From Yinghuangia elevatio (lineage in GTDB: Bacteria > Actinomycetota > Actinomycetes > Streptomycetales > Streptomycetaceae), in assembly GCF_040649515.1 (NCBI RefSeq), contig NZ_JBEZFP010000168.1, forward strand, positions 1 to 19,229: DNA of 19,229 nucleotides. The letters are read 5' to 3'. The notes under the pieces were generated by a model. That model searched no databases and had not been told where the DNA came from. It saw only the letters and a program-made list of their open reading frames with translations. Positions 1-6,315 of the stretch are shown here, one piece after another. Position 1 is the first letter of the stretch, and each line of letters opens with the position of its first letter. The position numbers and the translations under genes were made by a program.

Positions 1-4
1 CGCT

Positions 5-39
5 GTGGGGCCGGGAGGACGTCGTCCTCCCGGCCCCAC
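5..39. terminator. Strong hairpin, likely bidirectional terminator
   Basis: Arms 5-20 and 24-39 are perfectly complementary over 16 bp around a 3-nt loop. A short T-rich run (GTTT) follows on the plus strand. It lies beyond the 3' end of the minus-strand gene ending at 206 and probably terminates whatever enters from the left. Positions 40-205 hold no gene that I can support. Confidence 0.8.
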
Positions 40-205
40 TGTCGTTTCCCAGGCGTTTGTCCGCCCCGCCCGAACTCCCTGGTCCCGCACCCCGGTACGG
101 CCCGTCCGCTGAGCGCGAGACGCGGTGCGAGACGCCGTGCGAGACGCCGCGGGGACGGACGGCTGCGACCGCGGAGCCGCCGTCGTACGGGCCGAACTGC
201 TCGAC

Positions 206-475
206 TTACTCGGCCTGGAAGGCCTCGTCGAAGCGTGCCGCCAGGTAAAGGTAGTCGTTGCCCCAGCCGCTGGAGATCGACAGTTCCTGCAACGGGCCGG
301 TCGGCAGGAACAGGAGCCGCATGCCGGCCGGGCGGCCGCCGGCCCCGACCTCGGCGGCCAGCGCGTCGAACTCCGCCAGTGCCTCGGCGGCGTCGTTCCA
401 CGACGACCAGCCGAAGTCGTTTCCGGGCAGCGCCATCAGTTCGCGCATGCGGGCCAGAACCTGCGTCAGTTCCAC
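206..475 (-). CDS. Small uncharacterised protein (89 aa)
   Basis: I do not recognise a named family. The protein is acidic and looks folded: an N-terminal helix, then a W-S-S-W-N-D motif near residues 23-28, a helical stretch rich in Ala and Glu, then LLFLPTGPLQELSISSGWG (about 54-72) and a C-terminal helix ending AFQAE. No membrane segment or signal peptide is visible. From memory, similar short hypothetical proteins with a LPTGPLQE-SSGWG core occur in streptomycetes; that is recollection, not a search. The start is the GTG at 475, the only conventional start close to the HxlR stop (TGA at 492-490). The 14-nt gap and lack of a clear ribosome site suggest translational coupling to the HxlR gene. 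Codon use in this frame is as GC3-biased as in the neighbours. Confidence 0.7.
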   Translation of the reverse strand: MELTQVLARMRELMALPGNDFGWSSWNDAAEALAEFDALAAEVGAGGRPAGMRLLFLPTGPLQELSISSGWGNDYLYLAARFDEAFQAE

Positions 476-489
476 CGGAGTACAGATCG

Positions 490-978
490 TCAGGGCGCCG
501 CGGACGCGGAACCGGCGGTCGCCTCGCCGCCCGCGGCCTCGGCGGCCCCGGACTCCGCGGCCTTGGCGGCGTCGTAGCGTTCCTGCGCGGCCAGCACGCC
601 GGCCATGTTGCCCTCGATGAACCCGATCAGGTCGCTCAGGCGTGCCACGACGCCCGACCCGAACTCGGTCAGCCGGTACTCGACCTTCGGCGGGATCGCC
701 TGCCGCACCTCGCGTACGACCAGGCCGTCGCGCTCCAGGGCGTGCAGCGCCTGCGCGAGCATCTTCTCGCTGATGCCCTCGACTCGGCGGCGCAGCGCGT
801 TGAAGCGCATGTCGCCGTCGGCGAGCGCGACGAGCACGAGGCCGCCCCAGCGGCCGGTGACGTGCTCCATGGTCGGCCGGGACGGGCAACCCCGGGCGAA
901 CACGTCGAACACGACCTCCTCGAGGCCGTCTGCCGCGTGCTCGGCGACGCGGGGGCTCTTGGTGGTGTCCATGCGCAC
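490..978 (-). CDS. HxlR-family winged-helix regulator
   Basis: Predicted cytoplasmic DNA-binding regulator of 162 aa. The HxlR signature is clear: a cysteine-proline near the start of the domain (C31), then TGRWGGLVLVAL, a helix-turn-helix reading RFNALRRRVEGISEKMLAQAL, the wing LERDGLVVREV and the VEYRLTEFG strand typical of the family. C31 is at the position where several HxlR members (YodB, HypR, QorR) carry a redox-sensing cysteine, so thiol sensing is plausible but inferred. The C-terminal 25 residues are Ala/Glu/Gly-rich and probably disordered. The start is the GTG at 978, seven bases after GGAGG; an ATG two codons later is less well spaced. The gene is divergent from qorB, the same arrangement as ytfH/qorB in Escherichia coli, which supports a role as its regulator. 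Confidence 0.92.
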   Translation of the reverse strand: MRMDTTKSPRVAEHAADGLEEVVFDVFARGCPSRPTMEHVTGRWGGLVLVALADGDMRFNALRRRVEGISEKMLAQALHALERDGLVVREVRQAIPPKVEYRLTEFGSGVVARLSDLIGFIEGNMAGVLAAQERYDAAKAAESGAAEAAGGEATAGSASAAP

Positions 979-1027
979 AACGGTACCTCCACAGTACTGG
1001 CGATGCGAGAGCACTATCTGATGGGTT

Positions 1028-1048
1028 GCACTTTCAAAAAGTTAGTGC
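1028..1048. promoter_or_regulatory. Palindrome between hxlR and qorB, probable HxlR operator
   Basis: The 21-nt element has outer arms GCACT/AGTGC and a second nested palindrome ACTTT-CAA-AAAGT at 1030-1042. It is the only AT-rich stretch in the divergent spacer. A TTGAAA hexamer resembling a -35 element on the minus strand (1037-1032) lies inside it. Binding here would occlude the hxlR promoter and could also control qorB. The match to HxlR sites (short arms, ACT...AGT) is from family knowledge; binding is inferred. Confidence 0.6.
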
Positions 1049-1121
1049 CATGGTCTTCGTAAGCGCCGGGCCACACCGCGCACCGCCCCGCACACCGCCC
1101 CACGCATCGAGGAGAACCACC

Positions 1122-1985
1122 GTGATCGTCGTCACCGCCGCCACCGGACGCCTGGGCCGCCTCACCGTCGAGAACCTGCTCGCCCGCGGCGTCTCGCCCG
1201 CGGACATCGCCGTCGCCGTCCGCTCCCCGGAGCGCGCCGCCGACCTCGCCGCACGCGGCGTCCAGGTCCGCGAGGGCGACTACGACCGCCCCGAGACCCT
1301 GGCCCCCGCCTTCGCGGGGGCGGACCGGCTGCTCTTCGTCTCCGCGAGTGCGCACGACAACGACCTGCGCATCGCGCAGCACGTCAACGTGGTCGCCGCG
1401 GCCCAGGAGGCCGGCGTCGGCCGGGTCGTCTACACCTCGATCGTCGAGGCCGACACCAACCCGCTCGACCTGGCCCGGGTGCACAACGACACCGAGCAGC
1501 GCATCCGCGCGACCGGCCTGCCGTACACGTTCCTGCGCAACAGCTGGTACTTCGAGAACTACACGGCAGGCGTACCGGGCGCGGTCGAGCGCGGCGGCAT
1601 CGTCGGCACGGCCGCCGACGGCCGCATCGCCGCGGCCTCGATCGCCGATTTCGCCGAGGCGGCCGCGGTGGTGCTCACCACGGACGGCCACGACGGCAGG
1701 GTGTACGAGCTGACCGGCGACACCTCCTGGACCGTCGCCGACCTCGCCGCCGAGGTCTCGCGGCAGTCCGGCAAGCCGGTCGCCTACACCGACCTCCCCG
1801 CCGAGCAGCTGGCCGAGATCCTCGCGGGCGCCGGACTGCCGGCCGGTCTCGTCGCGCTGCTCGTCGACGCCGAGACCCACACGCGTACCGGCGCGCTCGG
1901 CACCGTGACCGACCAGCTGCGCACGCTGATCGGCCGCCCGACGACGACCCTCGCCGACGCGGTCGCCGAGGCGCTCAAGGACTGA
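1122..1985 (+). CDS. qorB: NAD(P)H:quinone oxidoreductase, QorB-like (NmrA/atypical SDR)
   Basis: Predicted cytosolic 287-aa reductase of quinones or related electrophiles using NAD(P)H. The N-terminal Rossmann fold starts at residue 1 with VVTAATGRLG, the dinucleotide-binding loop. Downstream motifs closely match Escherichia coli QorB from memory: YTSIVEADTNPL, LRNSWYFENY, VYELTGDTSWT and IGRPTTTLADAV near the C-terminus. The length fits QorB (286 aa). It lacks a classical YxxxK SDR catalytic pair, as expected for this atypical subfamily. The chosen GTG start is seven bases after GAGGAGA (1109-1115). Longer in-frame starts upstream have no ribosome site and would run through the operator. 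It is divergent from an HxlR regulator and ends at a strong terminator, so it is probably a monocistronic quinone- or electrophile-response gene. Confidence 0.93.
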   Translation: MIVVTAATGRLGRLTVENLLARGVSPADIAVAVRSPERAADLAARGVQVREGDYDRPETLAPAFAGADRLLFVSASAHDNDLRIAQHVNVVAAAQEAGVGRVVYTSIVEADTNPLDLARVHNDTEQRIRATGLPYTFLRNSWYFENYTAGVPGAVERGGIVGTAADGRIAAASIADFAEAAAVVLTTDGHDGRVYELTGDTSWTVADLAAEVSRQSGKPVAYTDLPAEQLAEILAGAGLPAGLVALLVDAETHTRTGALGTVTDQLRTLIGRPTTTLADAVAEALKD

Positions 1986-2002
1986 CGGAACGGAAGTCAC
2001 CC

Positions 2003-2060
2003 CCCGCACGAACACGACGGCCCGCCGCGGAACTCCGCGGCGGGCCGTCAGGCGTGCGGG
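2003..2060. terminator. Long bidirectional terminator between qorB and amidohydrolase
   Basis: The inner perfect stem is 15 bp (2016-2030 with 2035-2049, loop AACT). An outer 8-bp stem, CCCGCACG (2003-2010) with CGTGCGGG (2053-2060), extends it across a small internal loop. It lies between two convergent genes and can serve both. Confidence 0.88.
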
Positions 2061-2072
2061 CCGAGCTTGCCG

Positions 2073-3713
2073 TCAGCCGTGCACGATCTCGCCGCCCACG
2101 GCGACGAGTTCACAGACCGTGTCCGGGATCTCGGCCGGGTCCGCCGCCAGGATGTCGCGCGACAGGACCACGAAGTCCGCCAGCTTGCCCACCGTGAGGG
2201 AACCGCGCTCGTGCTCCAGGAAGTTCGCGTACGCCGACCCCATCGTGTAGCCGTGCACGGCCGTCGCGACGTCGACCGTCTCGGACGGCACCCACGGCTC
2301 CCCTCCCCCGAGCGGACGCCGCGTCACCGCGGTGTAGATGCCGACCATCGGGTCCATCTCGGCGACGTTCCAGTCGCTGGAGAACGCGAGCACCGCGCCC
2401 GCCTCGTGCAGGCTGCGCATCGGCCACGCCTTGTGCCAGCGCTCCTCGCCGACGTTCTCCGCCCAGTCCTGCCCCGGCCCGGCGATCTCGGGCGCGCAGT
2501 GCCGCGGCTGCATGCAGGCGACGACGCCGAGTTCGCGGAACCGCGCCACGTCGTCGGGGTCCAGGCACTCGACGTGGACCACCTGGTGGCGCGCGTCGCG
2601 GGCGCCGTTCACGTCGCGGGCGTGCGCGACGGCGTCCAGGACCGTCCGGATGCCGCGGTCGCCGGTGGCGTGCACGAAGCACTGGAAGCCGCGTGCGTCC
2701 AGCTTGGCGAGTAGCCCGGCGAACTCCTCCGCGGGGTAGAAGGTGTCCCCGCGGTGGTGGGCGCAGCCGCGGTACGGCTCCAGCAGCGCCGCGGTGCGCG
2801 GCTCCACGACGTCGTCGATGTAGAGCTTGAGCGGCCCGACCGAGAAGCGCTCGTCGTCGAACTCCTTTGCCGCCGCGGCGAAGTCGTCGAGGTCGGCGTC
2901 GGTGGTGCCGCGCGGGTGGAACAGCGCGGCGACGACGCGGGAGCGCAGCCGCCCCTCGGCGCGGGCGCGGGAGAACAGGGCGAGGTCGTCCAGCGAGTTC
3001 TGGGGTTCGACGACGGTGGTGATGCCGTAGCGGATGGCGTCGTCGAGGCTGCGCGCGAGGCGGCCGTACTGGCGGTCCGGGCTCGCCCACGGCACGCCGA
3101 GCGCGCGCAGTTCACGGTGGCCGTCGCGGGAGAGGCCGCGTACCGCGAAGTCCTTGATGAACCCGGTGGGTTCGCCGGTGGCCTCGTCCTTGTGCACCCG
3201 GCCGTACGGGAGAACGTCGCTGTCGCGCGTGATGCCGAGGCGGCGCAGCGCGGCGGTGTTGAGCCACGCGGTGTGCACGTCGTAGGAGAACACGATGGCG
3301 GGGGTGTCGCCGGTGGCCGGGTCCAGATCCTCGGCGCGCGGCATGCGGCCGTCCGGGATGGCGGAGTAGTCGAACGCCTCGCCCTCGATCCAGGAGGCGT
3401 CGGGATTCTGCGCGTGCCACGCGCGGATGCGGTCGTGGATGGCGTCGAGCGTACGCGCGCCCGCGAGTTGCACGCACGCTTCGTCGGAGCCGAGGCGCAC
3501 GTGGTTGTGCGCGTCGACGAACCCGGGCAGGACGCGGCGGCCCTCGCCCGCCACGACGCGGGTGCCGGGGCCGATCCACGCGGACGCGCCGTCGTCGGGG
3601 CCGATCCAGGCGATACGCCCGGCGACGACCGCGAGGGCTTCGGCCTCGGGCAGATCGGGGTCGACGGTGTGTATGCGCGCGCCGCGCAGGACGAGGTCGG
3701 CGGTCTGGTTCAC
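2073..3713 (-). CDS. Amidohydrolase family protein, YtcJ/NfdA-like (COG1574)
   Basis: Metal-dependent hydrolase of 546 aa, predicted to cleave an amide, formamide or cyclic C-N bond; the substrate is unknown. The beta-sandwich plus TIM-barrel layout of the amidohydrolase superfamily is visible: GFVDAHNH gives the HxH pair (H69, H71), K296 in PLKLYIDD is a candidate bridging lysine, FVHATGD gives H348, VVHVE gives H380 and FSSDW gives D447. The C-terminal part returns to the sandwich with GSLTVGKLADFVVLSRD. Length and order match YtcJ-type enzymes, which include the N-substituted formamide deformylase of Arthrobacter. The GTG start is five bases after GGGAG; an ATG 17 codons upstream has no ribosome site and lies in a repeat. 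It lies 183 bp downstream of an NCS1 permease on the same strand, suggesting that it processes what the permease imports. Confidence 0.9.
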   Translation of the reverse strand: MNQTADLVLRGARIHTVDPDLPEAEALAVVAGRIAWIGPDDGASAWIGPGTRVVAGEGRRVLPGFVDAHNHVRLGSDEACVQLAGARTLDAIHDRIRAWHAQNPDASWIEGEAFDYSAIPDGRMPRAEDLDPATGDTPAIVFSYDVHTAWLNTAALRRLGITRDSDVLPYGRVHKDEATGEPTGFIKDFAVRGLSRDGHRELRALGVPWASPDRQYGRLARSLDDAIRYGITTVVEPQNSLDDLALFSRARAEGRLRSRVVAALFHPRGTTDADLDDFAAAAKEFDDERFSVGPLKLYIDDVVEPRTAALLEPYRGCAHHRGDTFYPAEEFAGLLAKLDARGFQCFVHATGDRGIRTVLDAVAHARDVNGARDARHQVVHVECLDPDDVARFRELGVVACMQPRHCAPEIAGPGQDWAENVGEERWHKAWPMRSLHEAGAVLAFSSDWNVAEMDPMVGIYTAVTRRPLGGGEPWVPSETVDVATAVHGYTMGSAYANFLEHERGSLTVGKLADFVVLSRDILAADPAEIPDTVCELVAVGGEIVHG

Positions 3714-3753
3714 GGGAGCTCCCAACGGGGGTGGTGCGGGTGGTGCGTCATGC

Positions 3754-3795
3754 GCGTGTGCCATGTGGCGTGTGCCATGCGGCGGGTGTCATGCG
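3754..3795. repeat. Three tandem 14-nt repeats
   Basis: Consecutive units GCGTGTGCCATGTG (3754-3767), GCGTGTGCCATGCG (3768-3781) and GCGGGTGTCATGCG (3782-3795) differ at one or two positions each. They lie just upstream of the amidohydrolase start and lead almost directly into a heptamer array. The unit length is exactly twice that of the heptamer. Confidence 0.85.
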
Positions 3796-3801
3796 ACGTG
3801 C

Positions 3802-3836
3802 GGCGCGCGGCGCGCGGCGCGCGGCGCGCGGCGCGC
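3802..3836. repeat. Five perfect tandem copies of heptamer GGCGCGC
   Basis: Positions 3802-3836 are five uninterrupted copies of GGCGCGC, followed by a partial unit. The spacer between the permease stop (3897) and the amidohydrolase start (3713) contains nothing else that I recognise. Such a pure G/C run is prone to polymerase slippage, and its alternating CG steps can favour unusual DNA structure. Copy-number change here would alter the 5' leader of the amidohydrolase gene, or the linkage of the two genes. Confidence 0.9.
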
Positions 3837-3896
3837 GGACGGTGCGTCGTGCGCGATGCGCGCGTGGTGGCGCGTCGTGCCTGTCGGTCGGGCGCG

Positions 3897-5372
3897 TCAG
3901 TTCCGGCGGAACTGCGGTTCGCGGCGGGCGAGAACCCAGTAGAGGAGTCCGGCGACGACCGCGCCCACGAGGGTGAAGTCACCGCCGAGCGGGGCGACCA
4001 GCGGGCCGGTCCACAGGGCGGATTCGGCGGCCAGCGCGGCAATTGCGACGCCGGTCGCGAGCGCGGCCATGCCGGGGATGTGGAACCCGCGGTGGTACCA
4101 GTACGCGCCGCCGGTCATGTCGTGCAGTGCCGCCGCGTCGTACCGGCACCTGCGCATGAGCGTGTCGGCGATGAACACGCCGCCCCACGGCGCGAAGACG
4201 ACCAGCAGCACGGACAGGAAACTGGTGAGCGACTCGGTGAAGTCGACCCAGAAGAGGGTCGCGAGCGAGCCGGCCGCGACGACGGCGGTGCTCACCAGGA
4301 TGCCGCGCGAGCGCGACCACGGGATGCCGAGGACCTGGAGGTTCAGGCTCGACGAGTAAAGGGTCAGGATCGAGTTGGTGACCGAGCCACCCACCACCAG
4401 GAACAGGAACAGCGCCTGGAACCAGCCGGGCAGCAGGTCGGCGACGCCGGCGACCGGGTCCGTCATGTCGGCCTGCGTCGCTGCGGCCACGCCGACCACG
4501 CCCAGCACGACGGACGCGAGCATGCCGCCCACCGCGCCGCTCCAGGTGATCGCCTTGAGGGTCGTGGTCCTGGGCAGGTAGCGGGTGTAGTCGGAGGGCA
4601 TCGGCAGGTACGACACCGGGCCGGCGATCATCACGACGAGGGCGAGCGTCCAGGCGTGGAAGCCGCCGCCGGAGACCGCGCCGGGGTCGGCGTCGGGGAC
4701 GACGAACAGCACGACGAGGGCGAAGCCGGCGCCGAGGACGTACGCCATCCACCGCTCGGCCGCCTGAACCGTCGCGTGCCCCCACATCGCCACGACGAAG
4801 GTGAGCGCGAGCGTGACGACCAGGGCCAGCGCGCGCCCGAAGTCTCCGCCGTGCCAGCCGAGTTCCGCGAACAGCGCCTCCAGGGCGAAGGTGCCGACCA
4901 CGGTGTTGAGGATGGTGTAGCCGATCCCGACGACCCAGTTGAGCAGCCCGGCGGGCAGGTTGCCCAGCACGCCGAAGGTGGCGCGGGAGATGACGAGTGT
5001 CGCAGTGCCGGTGCGGATGCCGGCGAGACCGAGGGCGCTGACCGCGAAGAACGCCAGGCCGCCGAGGACGACGACGGCGGTCGCCGCCCAGAAGGACAGG
5101 CCGAACGCGACGGCGAGGGTGCCGTTGATGACGTACGTGAAGGTCAGGTTCGAGCCGAACCACAGCCAGAACAGGTCCTTCGCGCCGCCGTGCCGCTCGT
5201 CGTCGGGGATCGGGTCGATGCCGTGGGTCTCGACCTGGAAGACCTCGTCGCGGGCGGCCGCGGTGGCGGCGGACGCGGCGTCCGAGGCGGCGGACGCGGT
5301 CGTAGGCGCGGTCGCGGACGCAGCCGTGGCCTTGGCGGCGAACGGCGCCGCGGGTTCGCGGGGCAGGGTCAC
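3897..5372 (-). CDS. NCS1-family permease for nucleobase, allantoin or related substrate
   Basis: Cytoplasmic-membrane cation symporter of 491 aa. After an Ala/Thr/Ser-rich N-terminal tail of about 44 residues, the family opening FWLWFGSNLTFTYVINGTL appears (about 67-86). About twelve hydrophobic segments follow, along with the NCS1 hallmark PMPSDYTRYLP in the middle of the protein. Known family substrates are cytosine, purines, uracil, allantoin, hydantoins and thiamine; the sequence alone does not pick one. The start is the GTG at 5372, with GGGGAGG five bases upstream. The low-complexity tail before the first membrane segment is longer than usual. A YtcJ-type amidohydrolase follows on the same strand, and a divergent TetR gene shares a spacer carrying three TTGA-N7-TCAA sites, two of them 28-63 bp upstream of this start, so TetR repression is likely. 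Confidence 0.92.
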   Translation of the reverse strand: MTLPREPAAPFAAKATAASATAPTTASAASDAASAATAAARDEVFQVETHGIDPIPDDERHGGAKDLFWLWFGSNLTFTYVINGTLAVAFGLSFWAATAVVVLGGLAFFAVSALGLAGIRTGTATLVISRATFGVLGNLPAGLLNWVVGIGYTILNTVVGTFALEALFAELGWHGGDFGRALALVVTLALTFVVAMWGHATVQAAERWMAYVLGAGFALVVLFVVPDADPGAVSGGGFHAWTLALVVMIAGPVSYLPMPSDYTRYLPRTTTLKAITWSGAVGGMLASVVLGVVGVAAATQADMTDPVAGVADLLPGWFQALFLFLVVGGSVTNSILTLYSSSLNLQVLGIPWSRSRGILVSTAVVAAGSLATLFWVDFTESLTSFLSVLLVVFAPWGGVFIADTLMRRCRYDAAALHDMTGGAYWYHRGFHIPGMAALATGVAIAALAAESALWTGPLVAPLGGDFTLVGAVVAGLLYWVLARREPQFRRN

Positions 5373-5400
5373 CGGGACCTCCCCTCTCCGGGGCAGAAGT

Positions 5401-5435
5401 TTGAATGACGCTCAAGAACTTTGAACGGCACTCAA
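5401..5435. promoter_or_regulatory. Two TTGA-N7-TCAA operator sites near the permease start
   Basis: Site 1 is TTGA-ATGACGC-TCAA (5401-5415) and site 2 is TTGA-ACGGCAC-TCAA (5421-5435), with starts 20 bp apart, about two helical turns. Both extend to TTTGA...TCAAG. Together with the site at 5490 they fit an idealised palindrome TTGAACG-N-CGTTCAA. They sit just upstream of the permease ribosome site, as expected of a repressor binding cooperatively. Confidence 0.8.
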
Positions 5436-5489
5436 GGTCGTTCACGGATCGCGCCGCTGTCAAGAGTTCTCCGGAAATCCGTGACATAT

Positions 5490-5504
5490 TTGACCGACGT
5501 TCAA
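5490..5504. promoter_or_regulatory. Third TTGA-N7-TCAA operator site
   Basis: TTGA-CCGACGT-TCAA lies on the regulator's side of the divergent spacer, about 100 bp before the TetR start. It has the same outer arms and spacing as the pair at 5401-5435. This site probably mediates autoregulation of the TetR gene. Confidence 0.75.
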
Positions 5505-5604
5505 GGTTCCCGGGCGCAGGGGCGGCCTGCGGGTAGGGTCTCGGCGAGCGGCGCCGCCCATCCGGTCGGCGCGGACGCGGGACGCGGCACACGGAGGTTC
5601 AGCG

Positions 5605-6201
5605 GTGGCGGCACGGCGGCGGGACGGGCGGATCGCACAGGACCGCATGCTGGAGGAGGCGGTCACGGCGATCGCCGAGGACGGCCTCGCGTCCCTCACG
5701 ATGGCCGGCCTCGCGGACCGGCTCGGCACCAGCGGCGGCCACATCCTGTACTACTTCGGCAGCAAGGACCAGCTCCTGCTGGCGGCGCTGCGCTGGAGCG
5801 AGGACCGGCTGAGCGGCGAGCGCGCGGCCCTGCTCGGGCGGCGCGTACGCCCGCCCCGCATGCTCGACCTCTTCCTCGGCCTCTACCTGCCCAGCGGGGC
5901 CCGCGACCCGCGGTGGATGCTGTGGCTGGAACTGTGGGCGCGTACCGCCGGAAACGACGAACTGCGCAGCGCCCAGGAGGAGATCGACCGGGGGTGGAGC
6001 GACGACCTCGAAACGATCCTGCGCCGGGGCGCGGACGCCGGGGCCTTCGCCCTCGGCGACGCGGCGTCGGACACCTCGGAACTGCTGGCGCTACTGGAAG
6101 GGCTCAGCACCCGGGTGGTGCTGGGGTTGGCGGGGGCGACACGGGAGGACGCCCTGGCCACCGCACGACGGGCCGCGGCGCGCCTGACCGGTACGGCCTA
6201 G
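5605..6201 (+). CDS. TetR/AcrR-family regulator of the permease-amidohydrolase module
   Basis: Regulator of 198 aa. The N-terminal domain carries the TetR helix-turn-helix at about residues 30-52: SLTMAGLADRLGTSGGHILYYF, followed by GSKDQLLLAAL. The helical C-terminal domain (70-190) resembles the BetI-like ligand-binding class by its W-M-L-W-x-E-L-W-A run near 107-115. The GTG start is seven bases after GGAGG. It is transcribed away from the NCS1 permease, and the shared spacer carries three copies of one palindrome. I infer that it represses both directions and that the inducer is the permease's substrate or a breakdown product. The ligand cannot be read from the sequence. Confidence 0.92.
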   Translation: MAARRRDGRIAQDRMLEEAVTAIAEDGLASLTMAGLADRLGTSGGHILYYFGSKDQLLLAALRWSEDRLSGERAALLGRRVRPPRMLDLFLGLYLPSGARDPRWMLWLELWARTAGNDELRSAQEEIDRGWSDDLETILRRGADAGAFALGDAASDTSELLALLEGLSTRVVLGLAGATREDALATARRAAARLTGTA

Positions 6202-6202
6202 C

Positions 6203-6307
6203 GCGACGCGGAGCAGGGCGACGTGGAGCAGGACGACGCGGAACAGGGCGACGTGGTGCCCAGCGGCACGGAGCAGAACGGCGCGGCCCAGCACGGCGCG
6301 GGCGTCC
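6203..6307. repeat. Seven degenerate 15-nt tandem repeats filling a convergent spacer
   Basis: Reading in a strict 15-nt phase from 6203: GCGACGCGGAGCAGG, GCGACGTGGAGCAGG, ACGACGCGGAACAGG, then four more decayed units that keep the RCGRCRYGG core. The array starts two bases after the TetR stop (6201) and ends nine bases before the LacI stop (6316). The whole gap between the convergent genes is therefore repeat, with no obvious terminator hairpin. Confidence 0.75.
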
Positions 6308-6315
6308 AGGACGCG

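Noticed and set aside
3714..3764. Extending the amidohydrolase to the ATG at 3764
   Set aside because: It adds 17 His/Pro/Ala-rich residues read from repeat DNA and has no ribosome site, while the GTG at 3713 has GGGAG.
3754..3836. CRISPR array
   Set aside because: Units are 14 and 7 nt without spacers. No cas gene or typical repeat is present anywhere in the window.
2754..5408. 884-codon plus-strand open frame opposite the amidohydrolase and permease
   Set aside because: It runs through the tandem repeats and gives Arg/Gly/Glu-rich sequence; the minus-strand genes have clear families and ribosome sites.
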